A DNA stretch of 64,000 nt from Glutinoglossum americanum. Lineage: Eukaryota > Ascomycota > Geoglossomycetes > Geoglossales > Geoglossaceae. The stretch covers positions 124,001-188,000 of the forward strand of contig JAGHQL010000017.1 of assembly GCA_020080175.1 (NCBI GenBank). Reading direction: 5' to 3'. A program made the position numbers and the translations under genes. Positions within the stretch are counted from its first letter, which is position 1; each line of letters starts with the position of its first letter. Positions 23,797-37,700 of this stretch are shown piece by piece. The notes beneath the pieces are model-generated. The model did no database searches, was not told the DNA's origin, and worked only from the letters and a program-made list of their open reading frames with translations.

Positions 23797-25215
23797 GACC
23801 AAGAATGCTCCGTCGTATTCCGGCGCTATGATTAACAGTGCTCCGATACGACTAAGGTGATCAGGCGGGAGCCGTTCCACAACAGGCTCCTTCACCACCT
23901 ATGAGTCTGCAGATCATTTTTCTTCAAGATATTTCTGGATAATTTACCAGCCGAAAATGTCACTACCTGCTCAGTTATTCCACCCGTCTAGAACATATTG
24001 TCGTCATGTATCGTCTCGATGCCCCTGATGCAGTCGATATACATGATCACATGATATTCGCACGCAATGATGCGATTCATGATTTCTTTGTAGTACAGGC
24101 TATATACGCGACTATGCGACCGAGTGTTTTTTTTGTTATCTATGTGAAGAGGGTCTCACAACAAAAGCCCACTCATCTCTCCAAGGGGGAAATAAAAAGA
24201 ACTTGCTTTTCATCTATGATTATATCCTACATTCTCTTACATTTGTCATGGCATATACCCCCTTGATTACGGTTTTGTACCTAATACTTTGTACTCTTTC
24301 AGTGGCTCATCTCCTTAACTCCCCGTAACCCTTTCACCGTGTTCGGCGTGGATTTGGAAGATGTCATGCAAAAAGGTCCTTTGTTGTCATGATGCAAGTT
24401 TATTTGGGTATTTTGCATCATAAGTGGAGCAGGAGCTGTTGGAGGCTCGACCATCTGTATCCTCACAGGAGTCATGGGAAAGGGGAGGCTGGTGTTTACA
24501 TTTTCCGGTGGCTTATACCTCTCCTATGTTTGATAAATATCCGCGCGGCTTAGCCTTAATTCTTACTTGCACTGTTTCCTCCGGCATCCCTTGACGCAAC
24601 CCTCTCGACCCACTCAATAGCATCCGTTGCGATGCCTGTCCGGTTCTGTCAATGAATGGTTGGTGTTTATTATTTTCCGTCAGAGTTTTATCTGTATCTA
24701 GTTTAGTTTGTATAATCTGCGAGGACGACCGGCCGTATGTTTGTATTTAGTCATCTGTAAAGATAATTTCTATAGCATAGAACCATCTCTACCAAGCTCT
24801 TGAGCAAAGCCAGAGACATGCCTCTGACCGGAGGGTTTTCTCACCTGGTTGGCCCTTTGCAGCAGACAATTGCTGGATAGGGAGAAATTCAATATTCTAT
24901 CTTTTGGTGCCTAAAACACAACGGCCAATTACTATACGAGGTAACCATGCTGGAGCTCAGAGGGAAAAGATTTTGCCCGTCAGAGAATCAGATAGAAAAT
25001 GGGAATGTCGCAAGTTGTCACGTGCTTGACAGGGATGCACCACGCTAGAAAATCGACCCAGGGTGAAGGCATTTCTTGCATCGCTATCATGAATCTGGCC
25101 GGCCACCCTCAGCATCAGTCCGGAGTAAATACTTAACGGCCGAAGCCAGAGAATATCACTAAAATATAGCTGCCATCTTTGTGTGCGCGGCCCAGTGCCG
25201 CTCTATTCGACAAAC
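23797..25215. other. Intergenic between C2H2 gene and YME1
   Basis: 1.4 kb of AT-leaning sequence containing the C2H2 3' region and the YME1 promoter. TCACGTGC (E-box core CACGTG) lies near 25019. No gene or clear repeat is seen. Confidence 0.55.
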
Positions 25216-27947
25216 ATGGCTTTCCAATTCCCGGCGAGCCTTCAGGTAGGTTCTCGCCACCTATCTCATCGCCTGATGCGGCTCAGAACTGACAAGCCTC
25301 TCGGTTTTTAGGGCATTACATCTGTGGCAACAGAGTTATGGCCGTCTATGTCCTCCGTTTTATCCGCGCCTTTGAAAAGATCTGTACATCCAAGTTCAAC
25401 GTCACGGCAGTCCGCCGAGTCCACGAGAAGTCTGAAGAAGATACAGGAGGACACAGGGTTAATAGTGAGCAAGCCTTTTGGATCCTCAGCGTATCAAAGA
25501 GATACTTACTTGTATAGAATACGAAGCCTTCGCTGCCGGAGTGCATGAAATCAGTCCCCTTAGCAGCTTTTTCGCACACCCCAAATCACATAGACATGAC
25601 ACACAGCTTGGAGTATTCCGTCTCTAAGAGTATTGCACTCAGTTCCCTTTATATCCCTGGACAGTGCTAATCTACCTTATAGTCTCCCGGAATACATTAT
25701 GGGCTGCAAGTCCTCTTGCTAGAAGAATGTCCACTATGCCCGCAGCTGCCAGACAATATTCCACCCTCCCACCGTTCGGCCTGATCCGACTTCGTGCAGT
25801 GCAGAAGGTTACCGGATTTGAGGGCATACAGCGGCGGACACTCTTCGGAGGGAGTTCTTCCCGGAATCTGTTAGCTCACATGGAACTAACAGCGAACAAC
25901 AACCCGCAAAGCGCTACAGCCCAGAATGCCTTTTACCAAGCGCTTTTACGAGCAAATATGCCTGAGATCATCGTAGAGCGATACCAAACTGGGAGGTTTG
26001 CGACTAGTCCGGCGTGTGAAACGACCTACTTTCGGGCACTTGAGAGAGTTGGTCAGGCAGAAAAGGCGGCAGTTGTGGGGAGCAACAAAGTTGTGGAGGG
26101 CCAAACTGGAGGTCTGGGCGCCGAACAGCTACAAGCTATAGGTCAGGCAGTAGCTGCTCAATCGCGCGGCGGTAACATTGCACTCGCCCGAGGCAAAAAT
26201 GGCTCAACTGGCACAGGGGCAAAGGACAGCCCATTGTACGTGGTGGTCGAGGAGTCTATTGGTGGCACGATTTTTAAATGGGTCAAATTCCTTTTCTACT
26301 TTGGCCTAATTACTTATTTTTCCTTGGTGCTGGTTACCGTTGGCGTTGAAGCTACTGGAATTCTGAAGAAGGTTGGTGGTTCACAGAACAACGAAGCTCA
26401 GCCTCAGCACCAGACAGTAAGGTTCAGCGACGTGCATGGATGCGATGAAGCCAAAGAGGAGCTCCAGGAGTTGGTTGAATTCTTGAAGAACCCTGAGAAG
26501 TTCTCAAGCTTAGGCGGCAAGCTTCCGAAAGGGGTTCTCCTCACTGGCCCTCCTGGAACAGGAAAGACTCTACTCGCACGCGCTGTCGCAGGAGAGGCTG
26601 GTGTGCCTTTCTTTTTCATGTCTGGGAGCGAGTTTGACGAAGTGTATGTTGGAGTAGGAGCCAAGCGTGTGCGGGAACTCTTCAATGCAGCTCGTGCTAA
26701 GGCGCCAGCTATCGTCTTCATCGATGAACTGGACGCAATAGGCGGAAAGAGAAATGCCCGAGATGCAGCTTATGTGAAGCAGACTCTCAATCAGCTTCTG
26801 GTGGATTTGGATGGGTTCTCGCAAAACAGCGGTGTAGTCTTCCTCGCCGCGACAAACTTTCCACAGCTGCTCGACAAGGCACTCACTAGGCCCGGCAGAT
26901 TTGACAGAAATATTGTGGTTGGTCTTCCCGACGTACGTGGCCGCATTGAGATTCTCAAACACCATATGAAAAATATTCAGATTGGTTCAGACGTCGACCC
27001 CACTGTCATTGCACGGGGTACGCCTGGCTTCTCTGGAGCTGAGTTGGAGAATGTTGTCAACCAGGCTGCCGTGAGAGCTAGTAGGAGTAAGGCTAAGAAA
27101 GTTACAATGACGGACTTCGAATGGGCGAAAGACAAGATCATGATGGGAGCTGAGAGGCGGAGCGCGGTGATTCAGCAAAAGGACAAGATAATGACCGCTT
27201 ATCACGAAGGCGGGCATGCACTAGTTGCCATGTTTACTGCCGGAGCTGACCCGCTCTACAAAGCCACGATCATGCCGCGTGGCCAGGCTTTGGGGATAAC
27301 ATTTCAATTACCCGAAATGGACAGAGTTTCCATGGCCAAAAAGGAGTACCTTGCGTTCATAGATATCTGCATGGGTGGCAAAGTTGCGGAGGAGATTGTC
27401 TATGGCCCTGATAATGTCACGAGTGGCGCCGCAAGCGTAAGGCCGTCACCTTGCAACCCGAAAGTATAAATTTCACATCGCTAACTCAATGTAGGACCTT
27501 CAAAAAGCTACTCAAGTTGCCCACGCGATGGTTACTCAGATGGGCATGTCCGACGAACTTGGAAACGTTGACCTTAACTCTAACTACGATCGTCTCTCTT
27601 CGGAAACCAAGCAGCACATCGAGACAGAAGTCCGACGACTCTTGGAAGAAGGGCGGGAGCGAGCCACCAAACTCTTGAATTCCAAGAGAAAAGAACTTGA
27701 TCTACTAGCTGAGGCTCTGGTGGAATATGAATCTCTGAATAAGGATGAGATGGAAAAAGTAGTTAGGGGGGAAAAACTACCGGATCGTATAAGCAGCATT
27801 CCTACCGTGCCTCTAAAGTTGCCAGAGGCTCTCCTGCCATCGGGCATTAGCGGTGAGGGTGTCGTTGGAACCGAACCCGGTTCGGCGGCTGCGAAGTCTG
27901 ATGCAACTACACCACCGCGACCTGGTGAAGGCAGTGCGAGGCTTTAA
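25216..27947 (+). CDS. YME1: i-AAA protease, mitochondrial inner membrane
   Basis: Exons: 25216-25245, 25312-25464, 25518-25629, 25683-27436, 27495-27947, giving 833 residues. The N-terminus is basic and Ser-rich (mitochondrial targeting). One transmembrane segment lies near 296-318 ([20 protein letters not shown]). AAA module: Walker A GPPGTGKT at 387-394, pore loop EVYVGVGA with the Tyr typical of i-AAA rather than the Phe of m-AAA/FtsH, Walker B VFIDE at 443-447, and SRH TRPGRFD. The zinc protease motif HEGGH is at 606-610. The last splice joins TSGAAS to DLQKAT, supplying the third metal ligand Asp. A C-terminal coiled region and a Ser/Pro-rich tail follow. Yme1 degrades intermembrane-space and inner-membrane proteins. 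Exon 3 is inferred from reading-frame continuity, because exon 2 cannot join exon 4 in frame without it. Confidence 0.93.
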
Positions 27948-30900
27948 GTGGCACTAGTTGCTTCGGTTTCCCTACCTGTCTTTCTTTTTTGTCTAAGGAA
28001 TTCTAATTTTCCACCTCGCTCGCCTGCTTTATAGTAGCGCGCAAGGCATGTGTCGTTCTCTCTGAAGTTGTTTTGCTATTCAGCTAAGCAAACTAAAACT
28101 CCACATCTAACTCCTCACAGCTGTACAAACTTCCCCCTCCACAGAAATTTCCGTTTGTCCTCTCCTTTTTCCTGGTTGAAATGTGGAGTTTCCCTCCTCG
28201 TTTCCTTGAATAGGGGCATTGAAGGTTGCAAATTAGCAATGCATGTGGGATACAAAAGAATTGAAAAGTCGTTGAGAAACAACTGTCCATTGTACATACG
28301 ATACATAGCACATACTCACGCATTTCCTCTAGGATGCCCCTTGCCACTAAACTCGGTGAGATTCAAAACCCAAACCTGCTTGCTTTTTTTCGCCCCAATA
28401 AATAAAACAAAAGAGAAAAATCGAAAACGAGACGGAAACGCTACGGAAACGCTACGGAACGGAAGGGAAGTAATCACACAAGCTTTGGGGGATGCGGAGA
28501 TTGAGTGAGGGTGGGTAGATTGATAGGGCGGGTTCAGATAGGCGCGGGAAAGGGTATGTAGGAAGATAAAAAAAAAAATTTTAAGCATGGAGCCTGCCCC
28601 CTATACCATGGAACCAATGAAAACAGTATGAATGACGACGTCGGGCGGCGGCTGATGGCGATTGAACCGGTGATGCTACGCAAAATAACTGGCACTTATG
28701 CCGGAAATTCCCGACGTGATGGGGCGAAAAATAGGGGGTAAAGAGATTTTTAATGACTCCCCCACACCACATCCACTCCCGAAAAAAGCAAAGAATAAAA
28801 ATAAAAATAATGCGCCACCGTTTTCCCGTTTGTTTTGTTCCTTGTTTGCTTTTTCTTTCCCACGCATTGGGAAGGGATAATTAGGGATATGATTCAGTAC
28901 GCCGGAGTTGCGATAATATCTTTTCCGACTGGTTGGCCTTGGTGTGGGTGAGTGGGGGTCTCATTTACAGGTACCTGAATCCCACGTGTTAGGATGGATT
29001 GGAAGATATGGATACGCTTATGTGTGAGGAGATATATATGGTATAACTAACCACATCTCTCATCGAGTCGATATTCCCTATCCGTTTATCTTGTTAGCTC
29101 TATCGCCTCTCCCCGACCATAACAATATTGAGATCGCGCGCGGCAAACGGAATAGTGATAAACAAAGGAAATGGATGGCTTAGAAGACTCACACTGCAAC
29201 AACATTTACCGCACATCGGCGATGTGAGCGCTCGTATGTAATGCACCACGCTCGTACTGTGTAGCGCACATGGCCGCAGCGATATTCGACTTGTGTATAC
29301 TCGCACATAATTCTTCGGCTGCTGGAGTCGACGACGAATGCTGAGTCTCGGTATCGGTTTGATTTTCTTATTCCTCGGCTTCTAATTTCTCTTCTGCTTT
29401 CTTTTTTCTTTTCCTTTTTCAATCCAGAAATAGATAGAACCACCAGTGTTTTCCCCCGCTATTGTGTTTCTTCTGCCTTTCTTCCAGTCTTCCCTCTTCC
29501 GGCTCGCCTGAGAGACAAAAGAATAAAAAGGATATTGGGTTGAGCGGTCGTTCAGAGGAGCCTTATGGTAAACCTCCTATTTTTATATATCCCAGATGTT
29601 GGCGTCGTCTGTTGTCTAATCTGGAAGCAACAACAACCATTGAAATCGACAATGCAAGGCCGGCAACCGCACAGTGATTGAAGTATTGGATTTCAGCAAG
29701 AAGAAAGTTTAGTGAACGACTTGCGGGGTATTTGTACTTCGTTCCCACAACCACATCGACCCCCTGGTCCCTCAAGCACCCTGTTACTGTTCATTCATCA
29801 CCCTGCCTGGTGCTGCTTCTGGTCAACCCTGACCCCCGGTGCGCGTCTCTTACGGACAGGCCACCTCAGCTCAACCGTCTTTCAAGTCGGTAGGGCGCGA
29901 TAAGAGGGAATAACGGCTCTAAGGACGGGCCGGCCGGTTGTTCTCTTCGGGGTCGTGTGTTTTTAATATACTGATGTATATTTTTGCAATACTGCCGTGT
30001 TTTGGGTAACTGTGGTCCATACTTTGCTTTGACGTACATCCCTGCAAGGGGCCCGAGGGCAGCTTTGTCGACCGATGTTGGCAAGGGACTTCCTGATGGG
30101 TTGGCATTTTGCTTTGCTTTGCATTGTGCTTATGGGGAAATACCAGATCAGCTATGGGAGAACAGGCAGGTTTTCTCTCACTTCTCCCATCCAGATGGAT
30201 GGGGAGTGGTGGATAGATGAGACGGTTCCGGGGTGGACTTCCCGGTTCCCTGTGAGAATTCTCTCACCAACCCACCCTTGCCATACTTCTATCTATCCAT
30301 CCTTCTATTCTGGGAGTATCTCTGTTGGACGAACTTCTCGGATACCCAAGAGAGGTTTGGTAGATGCAGGTAGCCTAGCGGTCAAACCGAGCCATTTTCT
30401 TTTGCCCTCAAACGGCCGTTTCAGATTTCGGGTGAGTTTCGGCGTATTCTAGAAAAAAGCCGCTGACCTGGCACGTGGGTCAATCCCGAGTTTGACGCCT
30501 TGATTCTTCTCTCTTAGTCTCCTTCTGCTTGAAGCTAGTAGGGCACGACGTGATTTCTTTTCAAAGGCAAGAATAGAATGAAGGATCTTCTGCCGCGGAG
30601 AACGGTTCATGCAAGTGCTTGGTGGCGTTGCCTTTGTGGTTGTCTCCTACCTAAAGCTAGTTAGCCGGTTAGTTAAGCGAGTGCTCCAGAGAACTGGGAC
30701 TCAGGCCCCAAGGATAGTCTTAAATACCATGCATCCCATCCTCGGTGTAGGGCGGACCCCAACCGGGAAGCTGATCTTAAGGGGGGTGCTATTTTCCTAC
30801 CAACAGAAACTAGCCTTATACACAGTTCGTGTCTTTTCGGAGTAGATCATATGTTCCAGCTTGGTAGCTGTCCGAGGTCACCCTATCAAAGCGGCAAGGG

Positions 30901-31790
30901 CTCAGTTTGCTCAGCTCTCCCGCCGGAGATGGGGGCCACTATCCTTCTCCAATGCGTTCCGGATGGTCGAAGGTCCATAGATCAAGCAGAGGAGCTGAAA
31001 TAAAAAGACCTTATTTTAAACGACTCTGTTCTCAGTTAATTAGCCTATTAATCATTTTAGCCCCAAGGTGGACCCTTTACTTTCACCTTGTTGCCCTAAC
31101 CCCGTCCCCGTCACACATATACATGTATATGCGCGCGAGATGCAAGTACCCATACAACACATTGGTACCGAAGCTAAAGCAGGCGGGTAACATCCGCCAG
31201 CCCGGTTGTTGGTACGCCTTGTGCGGAGAAAATTAAGGGAGGGGGAAGGGGGTCGGTTTCTCATATCAAGGTTTGATTTTCTGATTCGCATTCTCTTTTT
31301 ATCTCGGGGACCTTGCATCGTATGTATGTGCATCCGTTCGTAGTACATACATACGAGTTTTGCTTCATCTGGCTGCGAACTATGCGCCCGTTCTTCGAAC
31401 TTAGACCACAAAAACGAGGAGTCTTTCATATCAGCTCGGCGTTCTAGGGGAGTTGCTACTACTGCCTGGAAATTTTAAAGTACGATATAGGGAAAGAGAG
31501 AATTGCTTCTTCCCCCGCTCTACACCCCAACTACATACGATAGGTAGGATATTACACTGAATTGAGAGAACTTCCACCGGGGGCCCTGTGGGGGGCGTTT
31601 CCGTCCGGGAAACAGTCCGTATCGAATGCCCATCCGAGAGCTCATTACTTTTTTTTGCCGAGGCAAAAGATGCCACGAACATTAGACGGAGAAATAGAGG
31701 CTAAAAGTACATACTGCAAAAAAAAAGCACAACTGAATAAATGCGACAGCCACCAATGGCACACATGCTGTAGGTAAACTATTTTGTTCC
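27948..31790. other. 3.8-kb intergenic region between convergent YME1 and MLP1
   Basis: Contains 3' sequences of YME1 and, at the right end, of minus-strand MLP1. There are A-rich tracts (28381-28450, 28565-28580, 28780-28810) and CACGTG near 28983 and 30472. Frames present are short, off-codon and not conserved-looking. No gene, tRNA or repeat element is supported. Confidence 0.5.
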
Positions 31791-34700
31791 CTATGCTCCT
31801 CCTCCGGCTGCACCTCTCACTCTCTTGCCTATATTGCCTCCATCATTGCTGTTGTCCGGGCCATCATCCCTCGGTCGCTTATTCCCCTGTGGTACAAACT
31901 GTCGTGCTCCGGCATTCAAGCCACCCCGAGCACTTCCAGGGCTGTTTCCAGGGCTATTGTTTCGCATACCGCCTGTACCTGTGTTGACGTTCTGCGACGA
32001 CCCACCCCGACCACCACGGCCTCCTCGGTTACCACCGCCGCGCGGAAGGTTTGTTTGGTTACCGCCTCTCTGATTCAGATTTTGGCCTGGATGGAATTGC
32101 TGGGCCTGGAACAACTGCTGCGGTTGCTGGAAGCTCTGGGGAGGTTGACTCTGGTTCTGGTTCTGGTTCTGGCCTTGGTTCTGCTGACTAGAACCTCGGC
32201 GACCCTGCTGGCCGCGTCCAACGCCGCCGCCGCCACGAGGTATTGCAGATTGGCCGGCACCCAGAATGCTACGGAGAGCACCTGGCCCCGTGCCGGCGTT
32301 TTGCTGGCTTGGTGGCGGTTTAGAGGGAAGCGACGAGCTTGGCGGATTCTGTGGGAATTGCATGGATGTGGGTTGCTTTTGCTGTTGGGCCTGCTCGCTA
32401 CCTTCTGCAGCTGGATCTGGGGTTTGGGTCAAGGGTAGAGTGGGTTTTCCGAATACGCTTGTTTGTGGAGCTTGCTGTCCTTGGGGTTGCTGTGGCCGTC
32501 CAAACGATCCGGTCTGAGCATCGCCTTGCGGTGGTAGGAGAGATGGGGGTTTTGCCAACTTTGCGATTGCCCAGACTTCTACGACGGGCTTCTGTGGCTC
32601 TTCCGTCGCAGCCTTCTCCACAACCTCGATTTTCGCTTGCGCCTGTTTGGCCCTATTTTCCGCCATGCTTATCTTTACTTTCGATTTCTGGCTCTCCATC
32701 GCCACTGCCTTTTCTTTGACAGCTTCGATATTCTTCTGAGCTTCTTCTAACCTTTCCTTGATCGCTTCAACACTCCTCTGGGCTTCCTCCAATTTCGCCT
32801 CAGTTAATTTGCTCTCTTCCTCTTTAATCCTTGCAACTAAAGTTTCTCTCTCTCTGGCTAGTTTGCTCTGGACATTCCGTTGGAGAATATCTTTGGCGGT
32901 GGCGTTGCTAGCAATGAAGTCCTTCACCTGCGTAGGCGACCAATCTTGTGGTTGTATTTGCACATCTAACGCTTCAGATTTGATATTTGCTGGGTGACCT
33001 GCTTCAGTCGATGCAACGGTCTGGGGTTGCTGTGTGGAGATGGCACGTTTCTGCTCCTCAAATCTCGACTCTTCCTTCTTGACCCTCTCGATTTCTTCTT
33101 GAAGACGATTATTTAATCTCTCGACCTCTTTCTGATGCTGGGCATTGAGGTCGTTGGTCTCTTGTTGGTGTTCTGCTCGAAGCTTCTCTATCTCTAGGCT
33201 GTTTTGGGCTCTGCTTTCATGGAGCTTCTTGTTGAGCTGGTTTTTCATGTGCTCAGTGCGTCGAATGTAGGTGCCTTCTAAGTCCTGGATACGTTCGTTG
33301 TGCTTGGTCTCTAAGTCGGACTTGATGGCGTCAACACGATCGGAAATCTGCTCTGCTAATGGCTTTGAGTTTTCGTCCATAGAGACGTTGCCAATGGTCT
33401 GTTGGATAGCCGCCTCTGTTTTGAGGGCCTCAACTTCACGCTGGGCAGCCGAGAGGTCTCGCCGGAGTTTCTCGACCGCCTCTGTGGATTCGGTGTCCAT
33501 TTGGGAAGTAGCTTCGACATTTTGGCGAGACTTTTCAAGTTGGGCTAGTTGACTGTTTGCGATTTCGAGCCTGCCGCGAACTTCGGTCTGTTGCAAAAAA
33601 AGGTAGATTAGCATCAAAAGAGGATAATTTAGTCTATCGAGACTCACTACTTCACGATTCAGCCCCTCAATCTTTTGCTCATGGGTCACCGATACGTCTT
33701 GAAGACGTCTCACTTTCTCCTCCTTTTCTCTGGCTTCAGCTTCAGCTAAAGCTATTTTCTCCTCGAAGATCTTTCTCTCTTGTTCTGAAAGTTTAGCGTA
33801 CTGCTGATGATCTTCGGCGACCTGGCCTTCCTCAAAGCCGTTGTGCGTGACAGCTTCAGGTGCGGGAGCTTGTCGGAGTGGTTGAGATGAGATTGCATCA
33901 GCATGGGCCTCATCCCTCCGGCTCTTGACGGCTTCTAGCTCTTGTCTTGTAGCGGAAAGCTGGAGTTCCAGGTTCTCTTTCTCCTTGACAACGGCCTCAT
34001 ACTCAGTAACCTTCTCGGTGAGCTGCGACCGAATATTTCTCAGTCGTTCCTTAGTTTGCTCAATGAGCTTTTCTTGCCTCTGGCGCCAAGGAGCAATCGC
34101 TTCTTCCTGGGCTATGCGGATCTGTTCATGGATAGTATCAACCTGTTCCTTTAGGGCAGCAAAGCCCTGTTTCTCAGTGGATAATTCATCCCGTTCCTTC
34201 TGTAGTGCTGCGATCCGTTCCTTCAAGGATTCCATTTCAGCAGGATCTATGCGGTCATACTTCTGGAGAATTTGTTGGTTCCGCTGCTGCCATCTATCGC
34301 GGTCTTCCTGGAGGAGTTTCATCTCGCCGTTTTTGATCTCCAGTTGGTTCTCCAATTCCCGCACCCTTGACTCGAGCGGCTGGATTTGGGTAAGTAATTC
34401 TTCAACCTTCCTCGACTTCTCCTCGAGTTGTCCTCTGGTCACTCTGGCCTCATTACGGAGTGTGACACTGCTCTCCCGAATAAGATTTAATTCATTTAGC
34501 TTCTCCATGAGGTCCTTGTGAGCAGCTGAGCTTCGTCCTATATCTGCCTGGCTTCGGCGTTCTTGTTCGAGTTTCAGTCGGGTTTCGTCAAGCTGAGATT
34601 GGGTGTGGTCAAGCTGCTTTTTGAGTCGCTTCGATTCCTGGATCGATAACTCGTATTGCACGTCTACAATCTCCTTTTCCCGCCTTAGATACCTAATTAT

Positions 34701-37700
34701 TTCCCGGAAGTCATCAACCGAGTTGTCTGTCCCAGATGGAGTACCGCCGGGGGTGCCCTCCCCTTCCGCGTCAACGTGCGACGCACGATTCTGTTGCAGC
34801 GCCGCGACCTGGCTACCGAAAGCCTCCAGCTGCTGATGAAGTAGTTTGTTTTGCGAGATTAGGTCGTCTCTTCTAGCTCTCATCTCCGACAGTTCCTTCT
34901 CAAAATTCTTCTGCATGTCATCCCAATTATCCTGGCTCTGGGCTAGTGCAGCCTTTGCGGCCTCTGCTTCGATTTGCAAGCCCATATCCCTTGTCTTCAG
35001 CTCATTGTAGTCGCCTCTTATCTTCTGAAGCGCCTTAGCAGCATCTGCGTGTTTCACGAGCTCTCTCTCGTAGTTAACTTGAGCTTCTTGTGCGATCGTT
35101 GCCTGTGTCCTGAGGTCCTCTTGATGGAACTGTGCAGTCATGATATATCTCTCGCCTTCATCCTTTAGTCTTGCAATCTCTGCCCCTAAAGATGATTTAT
35201 CCTCTTCGGTTCGTCTTGCTTTCTCCGCTGCCTCGGCACGTACAGCGGAAAGCTCGGCATTGGTATTCGTGAGTTCGGAGGTGATCTCCTCGACCCTCTG
35301 CTCTAGATCTCGAATCTTGGAATCTTTCTCCTCGATCACTCGATCCGTCTCCTCGCGGTACTGGTCATGCGTCTCGTTTATACTCTGAAGTCCATCTTCC
35401 GCAGCCTGACTGATATCTTTGTAATTCCCGACGTCAACCTTAAGGGCCTCAACCTGGGCTGTCGCTAGTTCAAGGTCACGCTTAAGTTCCGAAATTTCGA
35501 TGGTGAGCTCCTGTTCTCTACTAAGCGCATCCTCGTCTACGTCGTTCTCGCCGGCTTCCGTATTGACATTCGCATTTGAACGAAGGGTTGGGCGAGGGTG
35601 TAGTGCCTGAACCTTCTCTTCCGCGCTCTTCAATTCTATTGCTAACTCGTCAACTCTAGCTTGTAGGTGATCCTTCATCGTTTTCGTGGCGACGAGCTCT
35701 TCTCTAATTGTTCCAAGAGTAGCAACTAGGTCGTCAATTCGCTTTTGGTTTTGCTGGGAGTCGTACTCCTTTCTGAGGGCTGCCTTCTTGCCTTCCTCGA
35801 CCTCAGCTTCAAGTTTCCGTCTCGTGGTCTGCAGCTCTGATTCCAAAGTCTGACGTTGCGATTCTAACCGATTCCGCATCTCCGTCTCAGAAAGTTCTCG
35901 TTGGTTCTGTAGGTTCTCTAGGTTCGCTATTAGAGTATTCAACCTTGCCCTCTCATTCCGAAGAGACTCGTTATCCTGGCTCATCCTCTGTTCGATGCTC
36001 TTGAAAAGTGTCTTTTCGGCCTTTAAATTTGCTGCTTCGGTCCGCATGCTCTCGATCATGCTCTTCGCCTCCACGAGGTCCTCCGCGACTTGTTGCGTTC
36101 TCACATCCTGCTTAGCAGCGCTTTCAGATAGTATCTGTGAACGTTTCTGAAGCTCAGCATTCTCGTTCTTCAGCATATCGTAGTTCGCTTGAAGCATCTC
36201 AAAGCGCTCCGTGGCAAGGGTGAGCTGACTATTGACACGGGCAAGCTGAGCCTGAAGCTCACCTCGCTCTCGAGATAGTCTCTCGGTTTGATCCTTGAGC
36301 GTGCGTCGGTCTGTCGCCGCCTCCTCTCTAAAGGAGTCGAAATGAGCCTGGAGTTCTCTCAGAAGACTAGCATTTTCTGCCGCTTCTTTTGTATTGGGGC
36401 TATGCTCGACTGTTGGAACTAATCCACCTCGGGAAGGCGTAGCTGGTGGCACTGACTGTCCGAATAACGAGCCTAGATCTGCATCGGAAGGCAATTGGCC
36501 ACGATGCTGCAGCATACGGCGGAACATATCTCTTTCCTTGATGTAGCTCTGAGAGGTTGTCATCATGGTCTTGATTTCATCTTTATACTTCTCTACTCTA
36601 GTCCTCAGCCGCTCCAACTCTTCCTTCTCTTCCGCTAGCTGGCTCTTCTTCATTAGAGCTTCTTCGTTCTCCATCTTCTGGCCGAGTTCCCGAGTGATCT
36701 TTAGTAAGTTGGCATTCTGCTCCTGCAGTTCCCGGATGCTTTTGAATGTCGTCAGGTGCTGGCTGATGAAACGATCGGTATCTGTTGTTTCGTCATCTTC
36801 ATCAATACTCCCTCGTGCAATGTTCTCCAACTGTGATCGCTGCTCGATGCTAAGTTCATCTAGGCCTTCGTCTCGGATGTGAATCTCGCTCAATAGAATC
36901 TTGACCTGGATGCTCAGATCTCTCAACTGCTGTCTCAACAAATCGCCCTCCTTCTTAAAACCCTCTACTTCCCCTTCCCACTTTCGTGCTTCCTTTTTGG
37001 CACGGTCTCTATTCTTATGTGAATCCTCTAGCATTGACGAGATCTCCATGACCTCCGACTGGAGGCGCTCATTTTCTGCTTTCATTTCCTGTATCTCCGG
37101 CCCTTTCGACTCAAGGTCTTGAACCATATCATCCATCGTCGCAGAAAGTTTCTCATTCCTTCGTCTCTCTGCGACAAGTTCAGCTTTTGCCGTCGAGTAC
37201 TCGGCATACAACTGAGTGAAATTCAAGTTTCCTTTGGTTCGTGTTGACGAACTAGGCGAAAATACCTCGGAACTCTCTCTGTGTAGTTGGGGTGTAGAAG
37301 CGCCATTAATGCCACGTCGGGGGGTGCCCGGAAGAGAAGGTGCGTGCTGTAGGGCTAAGATATCTGCTTCCAATCTCTCAACCTGATCCTCAAGTTCAGA
37401 GATACGTTGTTCCGCAGACTCCTTTTCCGTGCGTTCCGTATCCGCTTCTGCCCTTAGTCTCCCAATAAGCTCTGATTCCCCTTCCCGTAACTCTTCAAGA
37501 GCAGTCTCCAGTTCCTTTATCCTCTCCTTCGCTGACTTCGCTGATTCTTCCCACAAGTCGGCCAGCCGCGAGATAGAGGCAAGCTCGGTCCGGAAAGACT
37601 GTTCGGCATTTACCGCCTGATCCTCATATCCTTGGATCTTTGCAATCGAGTCGTCGTATTTTTGGGTCAGCTCCTGCAACCGCGCCCTCAGTGATTCTTC

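Noticed and set aside
30370-30440. tRNA, from A-box-like TAGCCTAGCGGT
   Set aside because: No B box at the right distance and no acceptor stem.
33925-34521. Long plus-strand frames inside MLP1, Ser/Phe/Leu-rich
   Set aside because: They are antisense shadows of the coiled-coil codons, open because Glu/Lys/Gln codons rarely read as stops on the other strand.
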